Positions 36,562-47,487 of a stretch of DNA of 64,000 nt are shown here, in pieces. The position numbers and the translations under genes were made by a program. The DNA comes from Candidatus Accumulibacter proximus (GTDB lineage: Bacteria; Pseudomonadota; Gammaproteobacteria; Burkholderiales; Rhodocyclaceae), in assembly GCA_016709675.1 (NCBI GenBank), contig JADJMH010000001.1:62001-126000 (forward strand), in the 5' to 3' direction. Position 1 is the first letter of the stretch. Each line of letters opens with the position of its first letter. The notes under the pieces were generated by a model that saw only the letters and a program-made list of their open reading frames with translations, was not told where the DNA came from and did not search any database.

Positions 36562-36978
36562 CTAGCGCGGCGGTTCGGTGACGAAGGCAATTCTCACCAG
36601 ACCGGCTCGCTGCGCGTCAGCGAGCACCTCGGTCACCCGCTCGTAGCGTGTCCCGCGGTCGGCGCGCAGGTGCAGTTCCGGCTGCCCGCCGCGTGCGCCC
36701 AGTTCAGCCAGACGCGCCGCAAGCTCGCTGCGCTCGACCGCCTGACCGTCGATGAAAACCCTGCCCGATCCGTCGATCGCCACGGCGATCACCTGTGGTC
36801 GATCATCCAGCCTGCTCGCTTCGACTCGCGGCAGATCCACCGGAACCGCCTGGTGAAACAGTGGCGCGGTGATGATGAAGATCACCAGCAACACCAGCAT
36901 CACGTCGACCAGCGGCGTGGTGTTGATTTCCGCCATCGGCTGACTGGCGCCACCGTTGTCGAATGAACCGAAAGCCAT
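36562..36978 (-). CDS. exbD: Biopolymer transport protein ExbD
   Basis: 138 aa. A single N-terminal membrane helix contains the functional Asp: MAEINTTPLVDVMLVLLVIF. The periplasmic part has VDLPRVEASRLDDRPQVIAV and FIDGQAVERSEL. It couples proton motive force to TonB with ExbB. It lies 12 bp downstream of exbB in a tonB-exbB-exbD operon. Confidence 0.94.
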   Translation of the reverse strand: MAFGSFDNGGASQPMAEINTTPLVDVMLVLLVIFIITAPLFHQAVPVDLPRVEASRLDDRPQVIAVAIDGSGRVFIDGQAVERSELAARLAELGARGGQPELHLRADRGTRYERVTEVLADAQRAGLVRIAFVTEPPR

Positions 36979-36990
36979 TTCCGCCCCCTT

Positions 36991-37725
36991 TCAGCCGCTG
37001 CGACTGACGCGCACGGCGCCAAGGTCAACCAACTTGTCACCTGGCCGGCCACGCAGGCCGGTCGTCAGGTAGGCGTGCAGGTCGTGCGCGAACCCGTCGA
37101 GCCGTGCGAGCGTCAACCGGTTCCCGCGGGCGCAGGCGTTGTAGGCAAGAACCGCCGGAATGGCAACAAACAGACCGGCCGCGGTCATGATCAGCGCCTC
37201 GCCAACCGGCCCCGCCACCTTGTCGAGGACCACCTGCGTCGCGCCGGAAAGCCCGACGAGTGCGTGGTAGATCCCCCAGACGGTCCCGAAAAGGCCAATG
37301 AAGGGGGCCGTAGAGCCCACCGAGGCCAGAAAGGTGAGCCCTGATTCGATGCTCGCCTGTGCTTCCACGATCTGACTGCGCAGCGAGCGCGTGACAAACT
37401 CGCTGACGCTGACCCCGGCACCGATCCCTCGATCGGCGTGCAGACGATGCAGTTCGGCGGCATTGGCACCGGCGATGGCCAGACTGGCGAGGATGCCGGT
37501 CCGGTCCTCGCGCCTGATCGCCTCGATCGCCGCCGGCAAACTCGGCGCGCCCCAGAACGAAGCCAGCGCGCGTGCATGGCAACGCCTCGCCTGCCAGACG
37601 CCATAAGCTTTCGCCGCAATCACGTACCAGCTCGCCACCGACAACACGGCGAGGAGAATCGCCACCGCGTGCGTCAGCCAATCGCCCTGCGCCCAGAAGT
37701 GGGCCAAACCTGTCTCCATTCGCAT
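36991..37725 (-). CDS. exbB: MotA/TolQ/ExbB proton channel protein
   Basis: 244 aa. Three membrane helices: AVAILLAVLSVASWYVIA near the N-terminus, and the conserved pair around GLTFLASVGSTAPFIGLFGT and VGEALIMTAAGLFVAIPAVL. Forms the proton channel with ExbD. AGGAAAGCCGC precedes ATG 37725. It sits 13 bp downstream of tonB. Confidence 0.94.
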   Translation of the reverse strand: MRMETGLAHFWAQGDWLTHAVAILLAVLSVASWYVIAAKAYGVWQARRCHARALASFWGAPSLPAAIEAIRREDRTGILASLAIAGANAAELHRLHADRGIGAGVSVSEFVTRSLRSQIVEAQASIESGLTFLASVGSTAPFIGLFGTVWGIYHALVGLSGATQVVLDKVAGPVGEALIMTAAGLFVAIPAVLAYNACARGNRLTLARLDGFAHDLHAYLTTGLRGRPGDKLVDLGAVRVSRSG

Positions 37726-37738
37726 GCGGCTTTCCTGT

Positions 37739-38491
37739 TCAAGCTTCGAGAGCAAACTGCAATGGCACCAGCACCGAGGAATCGACCGTCTCAGATCCCT
37801 GTCTGGCGGGGATGAATCGCCATCGCTCGACGGCTGCCCGGGCGGCTTCATCCAGGCGCGAGAAGCCGCTTGATTGTTTGATTTCCACTGCCAGCGGCAG
37901 GCCCTGCGCACTCACCCTGACCCGCAGCACAACCCGCCCCTGTTCACCCAGACGCCGCGACGCCGCCGGATAAACCGGTTTTGGATTGTGCAGGTAATCG
38001 GCGTCATAGCGTGCTCCCACCAACGGCGCCGGTGGCGCCACCGGGAGCGACTCCTCCGACCTTGCCGCTGCCTGCGGCGCGACGGCGAACGAAGCCGGCG
38101 CTGGCGCCGAGGCGATTGCCGTCAACACCGGAGGCGGCGGCGACAACGCCTTCCGCTGCGGCGGTGCTGTCGGAGCAGGCCTGACCCGCGCGACTCTTGT
38201 CGGCGGATCGACCCTTGTCACTTCCTCGATCCTCGGCGCTACAGCGACCGGCTCAAGCACTCGCACGGTCAGTACCGGCAGAAATTCGGCAGCCTTTGGC
38301 GTCATGCCCGCCCCGTACATCAGCAACAGCCCCGCCAGGTGCAGGCCAATGACAGCCACAAGGAAGAGACCGGTCTGCCAGAATGGCTGCCGAGCAACCC
38401 TGGGTAATTCGTAGTACGCTGAGGCCGTGTGCACCAGGCTCGACGTTTCGCTCAAGTCTGTCTCGCGAGGATTGAAGATCTGATCTGTCAA
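37739..38491 (-). CDS. tonB: TonB energy transducer
   Basis: 250 aa. One membrane helix (GLFLVAVIGLHLAGLLLMYG), a proline-rich periplasmic linker (RVRPAPTAPPQRKALSPPPP), and the TonB C-terminal domain (NPKPVYPAASRRLGEQGRVV, SSGFSRLDEAARAAVERWRF). It energises outer-membrane siderophore or B12 receptors. The start is TTG at 38491 with only a weak GGCGGG upstream; a GTG at codon 20 (VHTASAYY) is an alternative. First gene of tonB-exbB-exbD. Confidence 0.9.
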   Translation of the reverse strand: MTDQIFNPRETDLSETSSLVHTASAYYELPRVARQPFWQTGLFLVAVIGLHLAGLLLMYGAGMTPKAAEFLPVLTVRVLEPVAVAPRIEEVTRVDPPTRVARVRPAPTAPPQRKALSPPPPVLTAIASAPAPASFAVAPQAAARSEESLPVAPPAPLVGARYDADYLHNPKPVYPAASRRLGEQGRVVLRVRVSAQGLPLAVEIKQSSGFSRLDEAARAAVERWRFIPARQGSETVDSSVLVPLQFALEA

Positions 38492-38730
38492 CAGCCCGCC
38501 ATTCTATGCCGCATCAGCGCAATCCGGGTGCGTCATTTCGTCTCAGGTCAGGCCGCGCTACGGTTGACACACGCCAACAGGCGGCAAGCGGGCCCAAGCC
38601 AGGTTGCCAGCCCGCGTGGACTGCACGCATGCAGCCAACTCATCCGCCGATGCTTTCAAAGCCCGCAAAATCCTGCACAATGACGGCCTTTCTCCCAGGC
38701 CGCAGCAGTTTCGCGGCGGAAAGCGCTGAC

Positions 38731-39645
38731 ATGTCGCACCGCCGTGCGGTCGCCCTGATGGTACTGGTCACTCTGCTCTGGAGCATCGCCGGGGTGGTTT
38801 CGCGCCACCTCGATGCCGCCGCCAGCTTCGAGGTCACTTTCTGGCGCAGCCTGTTCAATGCGTTGGCCCTGAGCATCGCCCTGACCATCATGCGTGGCTC
38901 CGGGCTGTGGCATGGCCTGTTGACGGCAGCGTGGCCGGTGTGGTTCTCGGGCGTGTGCTGGGCGGTGATGTTTACCGCCTTCATGCTCGCGATCACGCTG
39001 ACTACGGTCGCCAACGTGCTGGTGACGATGGCCGTCGGCCCCTTGATGACGGCCTTGTTCACACGGGTCTTCCTGCGTCACCGGCTGCCGGCCAGGACCT
39101 GGCTGGCGATCGCGTTGGCCGGCGCAGGCATCGCCTGGATGTTCGGGCAGGAGGCGCGGACCGGCCTGTCGCTGACCGGAACCGTGGTCGCAATGGCGGT
39201 ACCCCTGGCCGCTGCGCTCAACTTCACAACCCTGCAACATGTCGGTCGTCGCCAGATCGATCAGGAGAAGAGGGTTCGCTACGACATGTTGCCTGCGGTG
39301 CTGATCGGCGCCATGCTGTCGGCCGCCTTTACCTTGCCGATGGCCTATCCCTTCCAGGCCTCGAGCCACGACCTGGGTCTGCTGGCCCTGCTCGGCGTCG
39401 TGCAACTGGCGATTCCCTGTCTGCTGGTGGTGCGCCTTTCGCGCGAGCTGCCGGCACCCGAAATCGCCCTGCTCGGTCTGCTCGAAGTGGTATTTGGCGT
39501 GACCTGGGCGTGGATCGGCGCCGGCGAGCAGCCGGCAGCCAGCACACTGACCGGTGGCGCCCTTGTCCTTGGCGCACTGGTGGTCAACGAGGCGCTGGCT
39601 CTGCTGGGTCCAGGCGGCAAGGTGCAGCCGGGAGCGGGGCGCTGA
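38731..39645 (+). CDS. EamA/DMT-family transporter
   Basis: 304 aa with ten predicted helices in two EamA repeats: RAVALMVLVTLLWSIAGVVS begins the first, GTVVAMAVPLAAALNFTTLQ the second. EVTFWRSLFNALALSIALTI and PAPEIALLGLLEVVFGVTWA WIG are typical positions. Family members export amino acids or other metabolites; the substrate cannot be told. ATG 38731 is preferred; ATG 38680 would add 17 residues without family resemblance. Divergent from tonB. Confidence 0.87.
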   Translation: MSHRRAVALMVLVTLLWSIAGVVSRHLDAAASFEVTFWRSLFNALALSIALTIMRGSGLWHGLLTAAWPVWFSGVCWAVMFTAFMLAITLTTVANVLVTMAVGPLMTALFTRVFLRHRLPARTWLAIALAGAGIAWMFGQEARTGLSLTGTVVAMAVPLAAALNFTTLQHVGRRQIDQEKRVRYDMLPAVLIGAMLSAAFTLPMAYPFQASSHDLGLLALLGVVQLAIPCLLVVRLSRELPAPEIALLGLLEVVFGVTWAWIGAGEQPAASTLTGGALVLGALVVNEALALLGPGGKVQPGAGR

Positions 39646-39754
39646 AGCTGGCATCGCCGGCGACTGGCAACCCTCATCGCGGCGACCCCGGCACGGGGTC
39701 AGGCCGCTTCCCTGCCGTGAGCGGACGCGCAAGCGACTTCCAGCTCTCCACCGA

Positions 39755-39904
39755 TCACGCAGCCATGTAGCGGCCGGGCCGGTGGTTGATCGCCAGCGTC
39801 AGGTTCAAGGCGGCGGCACCGACCAGCGAGACAAGGATGCGGTCGGGTGGCAGCACGGTCAGCGACGCGGCGATGATCAGGACGTCGATAGCAAGCTGAA
39901 GGCC
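39755..39904 (-). pseudogene. C-terminal remnant of a YitT-like (DUF161) membrane protein
   Basis: Minus-strand codons GLQLAIDVLIIAASLTVLPP, DRILVSLVGAAALNLTLAIN and HRPGRYMAA then TGA resemble the last two helices of small YitT-like membrane proteins. Upstream, protein-like sequence continues in another frame (MLAMERAAARQAIIAGAGQD), so the gene is frameshifted or truncated. The rest of 39646-40332 shows no gene. Confidence 0.38.
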
Positions 39905-40332
39905 TGCACCATGGTCCGCCGGCCAGCGTCGAGCAGTTGTGCCAGGTACTGAAGGCACAGCACCACCGTATCCTGACCGGCACCAGCGATGATCGCCTGC
40001 CTGGCAGCTGCCCGCTCCATGGCCAACATGCCGGCCACCCGCGACTATACGGCATTTATCCTGAAAACCGCAGCGCGTCCGACCTCGGTCACGGTTCAGG
40101 AACTTCCTGACCACGATCGGAGACCAAGGACATGCTGCCGGATGTAGCCGCTACAATCGTGCCACGGCGATCGAAGCGCTGAAGCAGCAAAGCAGTAGAC
40201 TGCGCCAAACAGGCAACGGGGGCAACCCGGCGCCTGCAGGCTGTCGCCCTGGCCTGAGATCAGTAACGCCAGGAACAGGATATCCTGGACACTCAAGCCA
40301 GCGACCACCCCTCCATTGAGAAAGGAAAGCGC

Positions 40333-40920
40333 ATGTCTGCTCTGAACACCGACGCCCTCGACCGACTTTTCGTCCACGCACGGACACACAACGGTTTCAC
40401 CTCCGAGCCAATCCCGGAGGCCACCCTGCGCCGCCTCTATGACCTGATGAAGTGGGGGCCGACCTCGATGAACTGTCAGCCGGCAAGGCTGGTTTTTGTC
40501 ACTACTCCGGAAGGCAAGGCCCGGCTCGCGCCGGCGCTTTCCCCTGGCAACCTTGACAAGACGCTGGCCGCCCCGGTAACCGTAATCATCGCCACAGACA
40601 GCCGTTTCTACGAGCACCTGCCTACAATGTTCCCGGCTTATGACGCCAAGCCAATGTTCGAAGCCAACGCCGAACTCGCTGCCAGCACCGCTTTCCGAAA
40701 CGGTACGCTGCAGGGTGGCTACCTGATCGTCGCCGCCCGCGCGCTCGGCCTCGACTGCGGCCCGATGTCCGGCTTTGACGCGGGCAAACTCAATGCCACC
40801 TTCTTCCCGGACGGACGCTGCCAGGCCAATTTCCTTTGCAACCTCGGTATAGGCGATCCCGCCAGTCTCCATCCACGTGGTCGACGGCTGAGCTTCGAGG
40901 AAGCCTGCCAGATCGCCTGA
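40333..40920 (+). CDS. rutE: RutE-like malonic semialdehyde reductase / nitroreductase
   Basis: 195 aa, nitroreductase fold with FMN. KWGPTSMNCQPARLVFVTTP, EGKARLAPALSPGNLDKTLA and GLDCGPMSGFDAGKLNATFF match the RutE subgroup, which reduces malonic semialdehyde or 3-hydroxypropionate-related substrates in pyrimidine degradation. No other rut genes lie nearby, so a general nitroreductase role is possible. The weak AAAGGAAAGCGC before ATG fits as ribosome site. Confidence 0.87.
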   Translation: MSALNTDALDRLFVHARTHNGFTSEPIPEATLRRLYDLMKWGPTSMNCQPARLVFVTTPEGKARLAPALSPGNLDKTLAAPVTVIIATDSRFYEHLPTMFPAYDAKPMFEANAELAASTAFRNGTLQGGYLIVAARALGLDCGPMSGFDAGKLNATFFPDGRCQANFLCNLGIGDPASLHPRGRRLSFEEACQIA

Positions 40921-41299
40921 CCGATCCGCATCGTCTGCCGCAACGGGTGGCCGAAACGTTTCAGCGCAATGCCCGTGCGCCTGCCGAAAGAGAATTCTTT
41001 CATGCGCAGCAAGCGGTTGTGGTAACCAGAGAGCAGCTCGTGGCCAACCTTGGTCGGCGACCTTGCGAGCAGTTCGCGGAAATGCGCAAGCGCTCCGCCG
41101 ACGACCGACGTGTTGCCAAGAAACCGGCGGCTGCCGGTCGATGCCGTTCGACAGCCATTCGCTACTCCGGATATACTGCCAGCAAGGTTGCACGACCGGC
41201 GCCGTTGACGCCGGCGTCAGGCCCTCGGCCCGGTTGCGAGCAGGTGCAGACCACCACCTGACCTTAGCGAGGGTCCGTTCTACCAGCCAGGAGCGACAG
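40921..41299. other. Intergenic, no gene seen
   Basis: About 380 bp between the nitroreductase and the HBM/HAMP protein. Open frames are low-complexity and match nothing. No clear promoter pair was found. Confidence 0.4.
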
Positions 41300-42982
41300 G
41301 TGGACAAGCTTTCCAGCAAATTGCGGATCGGCGAAAAGATTGGCATCGGTTTTGCGCTCGTCGGCTTGCTGTTCGTCGGCGTCATCTGGCACGATCACCG
41401 GACCCTCCGATCGGTGTTGGGCGATTACCATCAACTCCATGCCGTTTTCGAAGTCCGCAAGTCGCTGGCGGTTGAGATCGAAATCGAGATGGCCGCCGCA
41501 CGCGATGCGGAGAAGAGCTTTCTCATCCACCGCCAGGAACGTTTCGCCAGCGAAGTCGACCAGCGGCTGCAGAACCTGCACGAAAAGGTGACCGCGCTGG
41601 CGGCGGTTGATCAGCAGTCCCGACAGACAGCCGACGAGATCCAGAGACTGCTGAGGATCTATGAGGAGAGCTTCCATGCCGTGGCCGACGCCTGGCGGAG
41701 CATGGGTCTCGACGAGAACTCCGGGATCCAGGGCGCCTTCCGCGAGAAGATTCATCGTCTGCACGAACTCTCCGCCCAGTACAACGTAGACCGCCTGTAC
41801 ACCGTTCTGCTGCAGATTCGCCGTAGCGAGAAGGACCTGGCCCTGCGACAGGATCCGGCCTACCGCGAGCGTGTTCGGACCATGATCCCCGAGTTGCGTC
41901 AACTGATCGAGCGATCCGAACTGCCGGACACGGCCAAGCAGAAACTCCTGGCCGAGTTGACGATCTATGCAAAAACCTTCGAACCCTATGCCGAAAGCGC
42001 ACTCAAGGCGAGCAGCGGCGGCGGAACGGGACCGTTCCGGGATGCGGCGCACCGCATCGAGGCAATTCTCGATGCCCACCGCGTCCCTAATCTGGAGACC
42101 AGCGTCCTCAAGCTGCGCCGCTGGGAGAAGGACTTCCTCCTTCGCGGCGGGGAGAACTATCCGTCGATGCTGGTGGAAACCGCCAGGACGATGCGCGCCC
42201 AGATCGCCGAATCTCCGCTGCCGGTTGCCGACAAGGCACTGCTCATCAGCCTACTGCGCGATTACCAGAGAAGTTTCCTGGTTCTGGTATCACAACGCGC
42301 GAGCATCGTGACGCTGACCCGTGAGATGGACGCTGCCGCCGACCAGGTCGCGCCGCTGATCACGGCCAACGTCGATCAGGCGAATCAGATGATGGCCGCC
42401 CGTGTCGGCGAAATAGCCGAGACCTCGCAGGCGAGCGTCCGGCTGGGCCTGATCGTCACCGCCTGTGCCATCGCTCTCGGCATCCTTGTGGCAGTATTCA
42501 TCACCGCACGCATCGTTCGCCCGGTACGGCAGATGGCCGGGCTGCTCGACGATCTGGCCTACGGCACACCGACGGCACGGGTGCCGACGGTTCCGGGTGG
42601 ACGCAACGAGATCAACGCCATGGGAGAATCACTGAATACGTTGCTCGATCACCGGGCGACCTTCCTTGGCTGGTGGAAGGCCTCAATGAATGAGCTGAAC
42701 GCCCGACGCGACCTTGACAGCGCCACGAGCGAAGCGGCACGAGACGAAGCCATCACCGAACTGCGTGCGGCGAGCATCGCCAAGGTGCAGCAACTCAACG
42801 CCATTCGCGGCCGTCTGATGCTGCACGCCCGACGCATGGTCGACGTCGCGCAGCGCATTGGCTCTGCCAGTGGCATCCCGGCAGAAGACGCAAGAGCCCT
42901 TGAACATGCTGCCCAGGGCATGGAAACGCTGCTTGAAGTCCTCGCGGTGGAAGAAAACACCGCCATCCTGACTGACGACTAG
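41300..42982 (+). CDS. HBM-type sensor-like membrane protein with HAMP domain but no output domain
   Basis: 560 aa. TM1 is ~13-30 (IGIGFALVGLLFVGVI). The periplasmic ~350 residues contain two similar helical modules with the motifs ARDAEKSFLIHRQERF, RSEKDLALRQDPAYRERV and RWEKDFLLRGGENYPSMLVE, as in helical bimodular (HBM) sensor domains. TM2 is ~383-403 and HAMP ~400-455 (IVRPVRQMAGLLDDLAYGTP). The last ~100 residues are coiled-coil with no MCP, kinase or GGDEF domain. GTG start with AGGAG upstream. It probably acts through a partner. Confidence 0.82.
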   Translation: MDKLSSKLRIGEKIGIGFALVGLLFVGVIWHDHRTLRSVLGDYHQLHAVFEVRKSLAVEIEIEMAAARDAEKSFLIHRQERFASEVDQRLQNLHEKVTALAAVDQQSRQTADEIQRLLRIYEESFHAVADAWRSMGLDENSGIQGAFREKIHRLHELSAQYNVDRLYTVLLQIRRSEKDLALRQDPAYRERVRTMIPELRQLIERSELPDTAKQKLLAELTIYAKTFEPYAESALKASSGGGTGPFRDAAHRIEAILDAHRVPNLETSVLKLRRWEKDFLLRGGENYPSMLVETARTMRAQIAESPLPVADKALLISLLRDYQRSFLVLVSQRASIVTLTREMDAAADQVAPLITANVDQANQMMAARVGEIAETSQASVRLGLIVTACAIALGILVAVFITARIVRPVRQMAGLLDDLAYGTPTARVPTVPGGRNEINAMGESLNTLLDHRATFLGWWKASMNELNARRDLDSATSEAARDEAITELRAASIAKVQQLNAIRGRLMLHARRMVDVAQRIGSASGIPAEDARALEHAAQGMETLLEVLAVEENTAILTDD

Positions 42983-43116
42983 TCCTGCGCCTCAGCGAAA
43001 TCCAGACGCCACCATTCGGCCGTCCCTTGCCGCAACCCCTCCTCGGCTTGGGCTGCGCCGTGCCGGGGTTCCGACGACCATCCGCCCGGCTGCCTGCTCC
43101 TGACGAAGGAGCAATG

Positions 43117-43863
43117 TTATCCGAAAATCGAGCTTGCCCGCAGATCAGTCCACTGTCCCCCGAGCCGCCCTTCGATAGGCTTGAAGGTTGCTTTGTAGGC
43201 CATCTTCCGGCTGTCACGAATCCAGTAACCCAGATATAGGTACGGCAGTCGATTGGCAGCGCACTGGGCAATCTGCCAGACGATGTTGTAGGTACCGAAA
43301 CTCGCCGACGGCAGATCCGGATCGTAGAAGGTGTATACGGACGACAGGCCGTCAGTGAGGACATCGACGATGCTGACCATGCGCAGAACGCCGTTGTCAG
43401 TGAATTCGATCAGCCGGGTGTCCACGCGGCTTTGCAGCAGGAAGTGGGTGTACTGCTCGTGACTGTCCTGATCCATACCACCACCCGCGTGCCTGGCTGA
43501 CTGGTAGCGCAAGTAGAGCTGGTAGTGTTCGTCACGAAAGCAGAGCGGCAGTTCCTGCGCCTGCAAACCGGCGTGCATTCTGACGCTGCGGCGCTGGCTG
43601 CGCGTCGGCGCAAAGCGGTCGACCGGGACGCGTACCGGGATGCAGGCGTCGCACGCGTCGCACTTCGGCCGGTAGGTAAACACGCCACTGCGGCGAAAGC
43701 CGCTGCGTACGAGTTCGCCATAGACCTCGGCATTGATCAGATGGCTTGGCGTGGCAACCTGCGAGCGCGCTCTCTCGCCCGGCAGGTAGCTGCAGGTGTA
43801 GGGCGCCGTGGCATAGAACTGCAGCAGCGAGAATGGCAGATCAGAGTCGTTCAGTCGCGACAT
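43117..43863 (-). CDS. bpt: Aspartate/glutamate leucyltransferase (Bpt/Ate)
   Basis: 248 aa. It attaches Leu to N-terminal Asp/Glu in the N-degron pathway. Motifs: FYATAPYTCSYLPGERARSQ with the first Cys, RSGVFTYRPKCDACDACIPV RV (CxxCxxC), SSVYTFYDPDLPSASFGTYN and YLGYWIRDSRKMAYKATFKP. The start overlaps the aat 3' end by 23 bp. The aat-bpt pair is the usual betaproteobacterial arrangement. Confidence 0.94.
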   Translation of the reverse strand: MSRLNDSDLPFSLLQFYATAPYTCSYLPGERARSQVATPSHLINAEVYGELVRSGFRRSGVFTYRPKCDACDACIPVRVPVDRFAPTRSQRRSVRMHAGLQAQELPLCFRDEHYQLYLRYQSARHAGGGMDQDSHEQYTHFLLQSRVDTRLIEFTDNGVLRMVSIVDVLTDGLSSVYTFYDPDLPSASFGTYNIVWQIAQCAANRLPYLYLGYWIRDSRKMAYKATFKPIEGRLGGQWTDLRASSIFG

Positions 43864-44571
43864 TGCCCCAGGTCCAACGTTGACTGGCGCCATCGGTCGG
43901 CCATCTGCCTGGCTGCCAGGCCTTGGCCACCAAAACGCGCAAGCGGGCCATGAATACGGCACGCGGGATCTCTCGTGCGCCGAGCGAGGCCAGGTGCGGG
44001 GTATTCATCTGACAATCTATCATGCCGAATCCTTCCTCTTCAAGGAAACGGGCGAGATGCGCGGCAGCGACCTTGGAGGCATCGGAAGCCCTCGAGAACA
44101 TCGACTCACCGTAAAACATGCGGCCAATCGCCAGGCCGTAGAGGCCGCCAACAAGCCGTCCTTCCGTCCAGCTTTCCACCGAATGCGCTATCCCGAGCTG
44201 GAAAAGCTTCCAGTAGGCTTGCTGCATTTCCCGCGTGATCCAGGTACCATCCTGACCGGCACGCGGCACCTCGGCACAGGCCCGCATGACTGCTGGAAAG
44301 TCGCTGTCCAGCCTCACCTCAAAGTGACCCGAGCGCAGGCTGCGCCGCAGGGAGCGAGAGATTCTGAACTCGCCCGGAAAGAGCACCATACGTGGATCCG
44401 GACTCCACCAGAGAATCGGCTCACCGCTGGCGTACCAGGGAAAAATGCCGCGCTGGTAGGCATCGATCAGGCGCGCTGCCGACAGGTCACCACCGGCGCA
44501 GAGCAAGCCGTTCGGTTCGCGCAGCGCCAATTCAAGCGGCGGAAAGGGCTCCCCGCTGTCGAGCCACGGAA

Positions 44572-44575
<4 letters not shown>
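43841..44575 (-). CDS. aat: Leucyl/phenylalanyl-tRNA-protein transferase
   Basis: 244 aa. It adds Leu or Phe to N-terminal Arg/Lys for ClpSAP degradation. LLCAGGDLSAARLIDAYQRG, IFPWYASGEPILWWSPDPRM, HSVESWTEGRLVGGLYGLAI and FYGESMFSRASDASKVA are diagnostic. The ATG overlaps the stop of the upstream ABC ATPase gene (ATGA), so aat and bpt are translationally coupled to it. Confidence 0.97.
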
Positions 44576-45681
<1,106 letters not shown>

Positions 45682-45774
45682 CAATGTCTGTTCATCAACT
45701 GGTAGCGGTCAAAGGCATCTGCCTGCAGCCGCGGCGGCGACGATAAAGCGGCAGTACAAGAATACGACACTTGT

Positions 45775-45793
45775 CAATTATAATTCTCATTTA
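45775..45793. promoter_or_regulatory. Fur-box-like site between fbpC and fbpB
   Basis: CAATTATAATTCTCATTTA resembles the Fur consensus GATAATGATAATCATTATC in its right half (ATTCTCATT) and AT spacing. It lies 11 bp before the permease start, in the divergent region with fbpC. Match is partial. Confidence 0.42.
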
Positions 45794-45804
45794 CCCATCA
45801 GAAC

Positions 45805-47439
45805 ATGTTCAGCTCGCGCGTCAATCCCCTGCTCGTTGTTTCCGCCGCCGTCGGTGCCCTGGTCGGCCTGCCAGTGGTGAGCGTGCTCACCCACATCTTC
45901 AGCGGTGGCACCGGGACAACCTGGTCACATCTGGCGTCGACGGTGTTGCCGGACTACGTCGCAAATACGCTGGTTCTGTGCATCGCGGTCGGTCTCGGCG
46001 TGATCGTCATCGGGGTGGCCACGGCGTGGCTGACAGCCATGCATGATTTTCCGGGACGGGCTCTCTTCGAGTGGGCACTGGTGTTGCCGATGGCCATGCC
46101 GGCTTATGTTCTGGCGTATGTGTACACCGATTTCCTACAGTTTGTCGGCCCCCTGCAGAGCCTCCTGCGCGAGTCTTTCGGCTGGAGCAAGGCGGACTAC
46201 TGGTTCCCCGAGGTTCGCAGCCTCGGCGGTGCGGTGACCATGTTCGTCTTCGTGCTCTACCCGTATGTCTATCTGTTGACCCGTACGGCCTTCATCGAAC
46301 GCGCCGGCGGCATGCTTGAGGCCTCGCGCACGCTCGGGCTCGGGCCCTGGCGCAGCTTCTTCCGCGTCTCGCTGCCACTGGCCAGGCCGGCCGTCGCTGC
46401 CGGCGCGACACTGGCCCTGATGGAGACCCTTGCCGACTATGGAACGGTTTCCTATTTTGGCGTACAGACCTTCACGACCGGCATCTATCGCGCCTGGTTT
46501 TCGCTTGGCGATCGCATCGCGGCGGCACAGCTGGCGGCGGCGCTGCTGGCCTTTGTCATCGTCGTCCTGCTGATCGAATGGCGCTCGCGCGGTCGCGCGC
46601 GCTTTCACAATACCACCGGACGGCACCGGCCACCCGGGGGCCGTCGCTTGCCTGGCTGGCGCGGCTGGCTGGCCACGGCGGCCTGCACCCTGCCGCTGAG
46701 CATCGGCTTTCTGCTGCCAGCGTACCTTCTGTTGCGGCTGGCGCTGACCGACAGCGATACGCCCCTCGGCCCACATTTTGCCACGTTGGCGCGCAATAGC
46801 CTGCTGCTCGCTGCTCTGACGGCGATCATCGCCGTTACCCTGGCGGTGCTCCTCGCCTACGGCGCACGTCTGTCGAAAGGGCTGCTGGCGCCGGCACTCA
46901 ATCGCCTGGTCGGCCTGGGCTACGCCGTACCCGGGTCGGTGATCGCCGTCGGCGTGCTGATTCCGGTTACGCGTCTTGATCACTGGCTGGCCCAGCAGTG
47001 GCAGCAGTGGTCTGGCGACAACCCAGGACTGCTGATTACCGGCGGCATCGCCGCCCTGGTCTATGCCTATCTCGTACGCTTCCTGGCGGTTGCCTTGCAG
47101 TCGGTCGGCACCAGCCTGACCAAGATCACGCGCAGCATGGACGACGCGGCGCGCAGTCTGGGTCTCGGCCAGGGCGCAACCCTGCGTCGGGTGCATCTGC
47201 CGATCCTGCGCGGCAGCCTGTTCACGGCCGGCCTGCTGGTATTCGTCGACGTGATGAAGGAGTTGCCAGCAACGCTGGTGATGCGTCCTTTCGATTTCGA
47301 TACGCTGGCGACGCAGGCCTATACGCTGGCGTCCGACGAGCGACTCGCCGAAGCGGCAAGCGTCTCCCTGGCGATTGTGGCGGTCGGCCTGCTGCCTCTG
47401 GTGGTCCTCTCACGCGAGATGTCGCGTCGTCGCCGCTGA
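45805..47439 (+). CDS. fbpB: Iron ABC transporter permease, two-domain
   Basis: 544 aa, two fused binding-protein-dependent permease domains with EAA loops: MLEASRTLGLGPWRSFFRVS LPLARPA in the first half and SMDDAARSLGLGQGATLRRV in the second. About 12 helices. Family: FbpB/SfuB/HitB ferric-iron permeases. It is transcribed away from fbpC and toward fbpA, so the three fbp genes are not in the usual A-B-C order. Confidence 0.93.
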   Translation: MFSSRVNPLLVVSAAVGALVGLPVVSVLTHIFSGGTGTTWSHLASTVLPDYVANTLVLCIAVGLGVIVIGVATAWLTAMHDFPGRALFEWALVLPMAMPAYVLAYVYTDFLQFVGPLQSLLRESFGWSKADYWFPEVRSLGGAVTMFVFVLYPYVYLLTRTAFIERAGGMLEASRTLGLGPWRSFFRVSLPLARPAVAAGATLALMETLADYGTVSYFGVQTFTTGIYRAWFSLGDRIAAAQLAAALLAFVIVVLLIEWRSRGRARFHNTTGRHRPPGGRRLPGWRGWLATAACTLPLSIGFLLPAYLLLRLALTDSDTPLGPHFATLARNSLLLAALTAIIAVTLAVLLAYGARLSKGLLAPALNRLVGLGYAVPGSVIAVGVLIPVTRLDHWLAQQWQQWSGDNPGLLITGGIAALVYAYLVRFLAVALQSVGTSLTKITRSMDDAARSLGLGQGATLRRVHLPILRGSLFTAGLLVFVDVMKELPATLVMRPFDFDTLATQAYTLASDERLAEAASVSLAIVAVGLLPLVVLSREMSRRRR

Positions 47440-47487
47440 CTTGGCCTGACCGCGGTAAAACGCGCCGGTTGCCCGGCAAGCCGCCGA

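Noticed and set aside
38656..39732. Minus-strand frame (358 codons) opposite the EamA gene
   Set aside because: Gln/Arg/Gly-rich shadow with no domain; the plus frame has ten membrane helices.
40836..41261. Plus-strand frame over the nitroreductase 3' end
   Set aside because: Overlaps a well-supported gene out of frame and has no domain.
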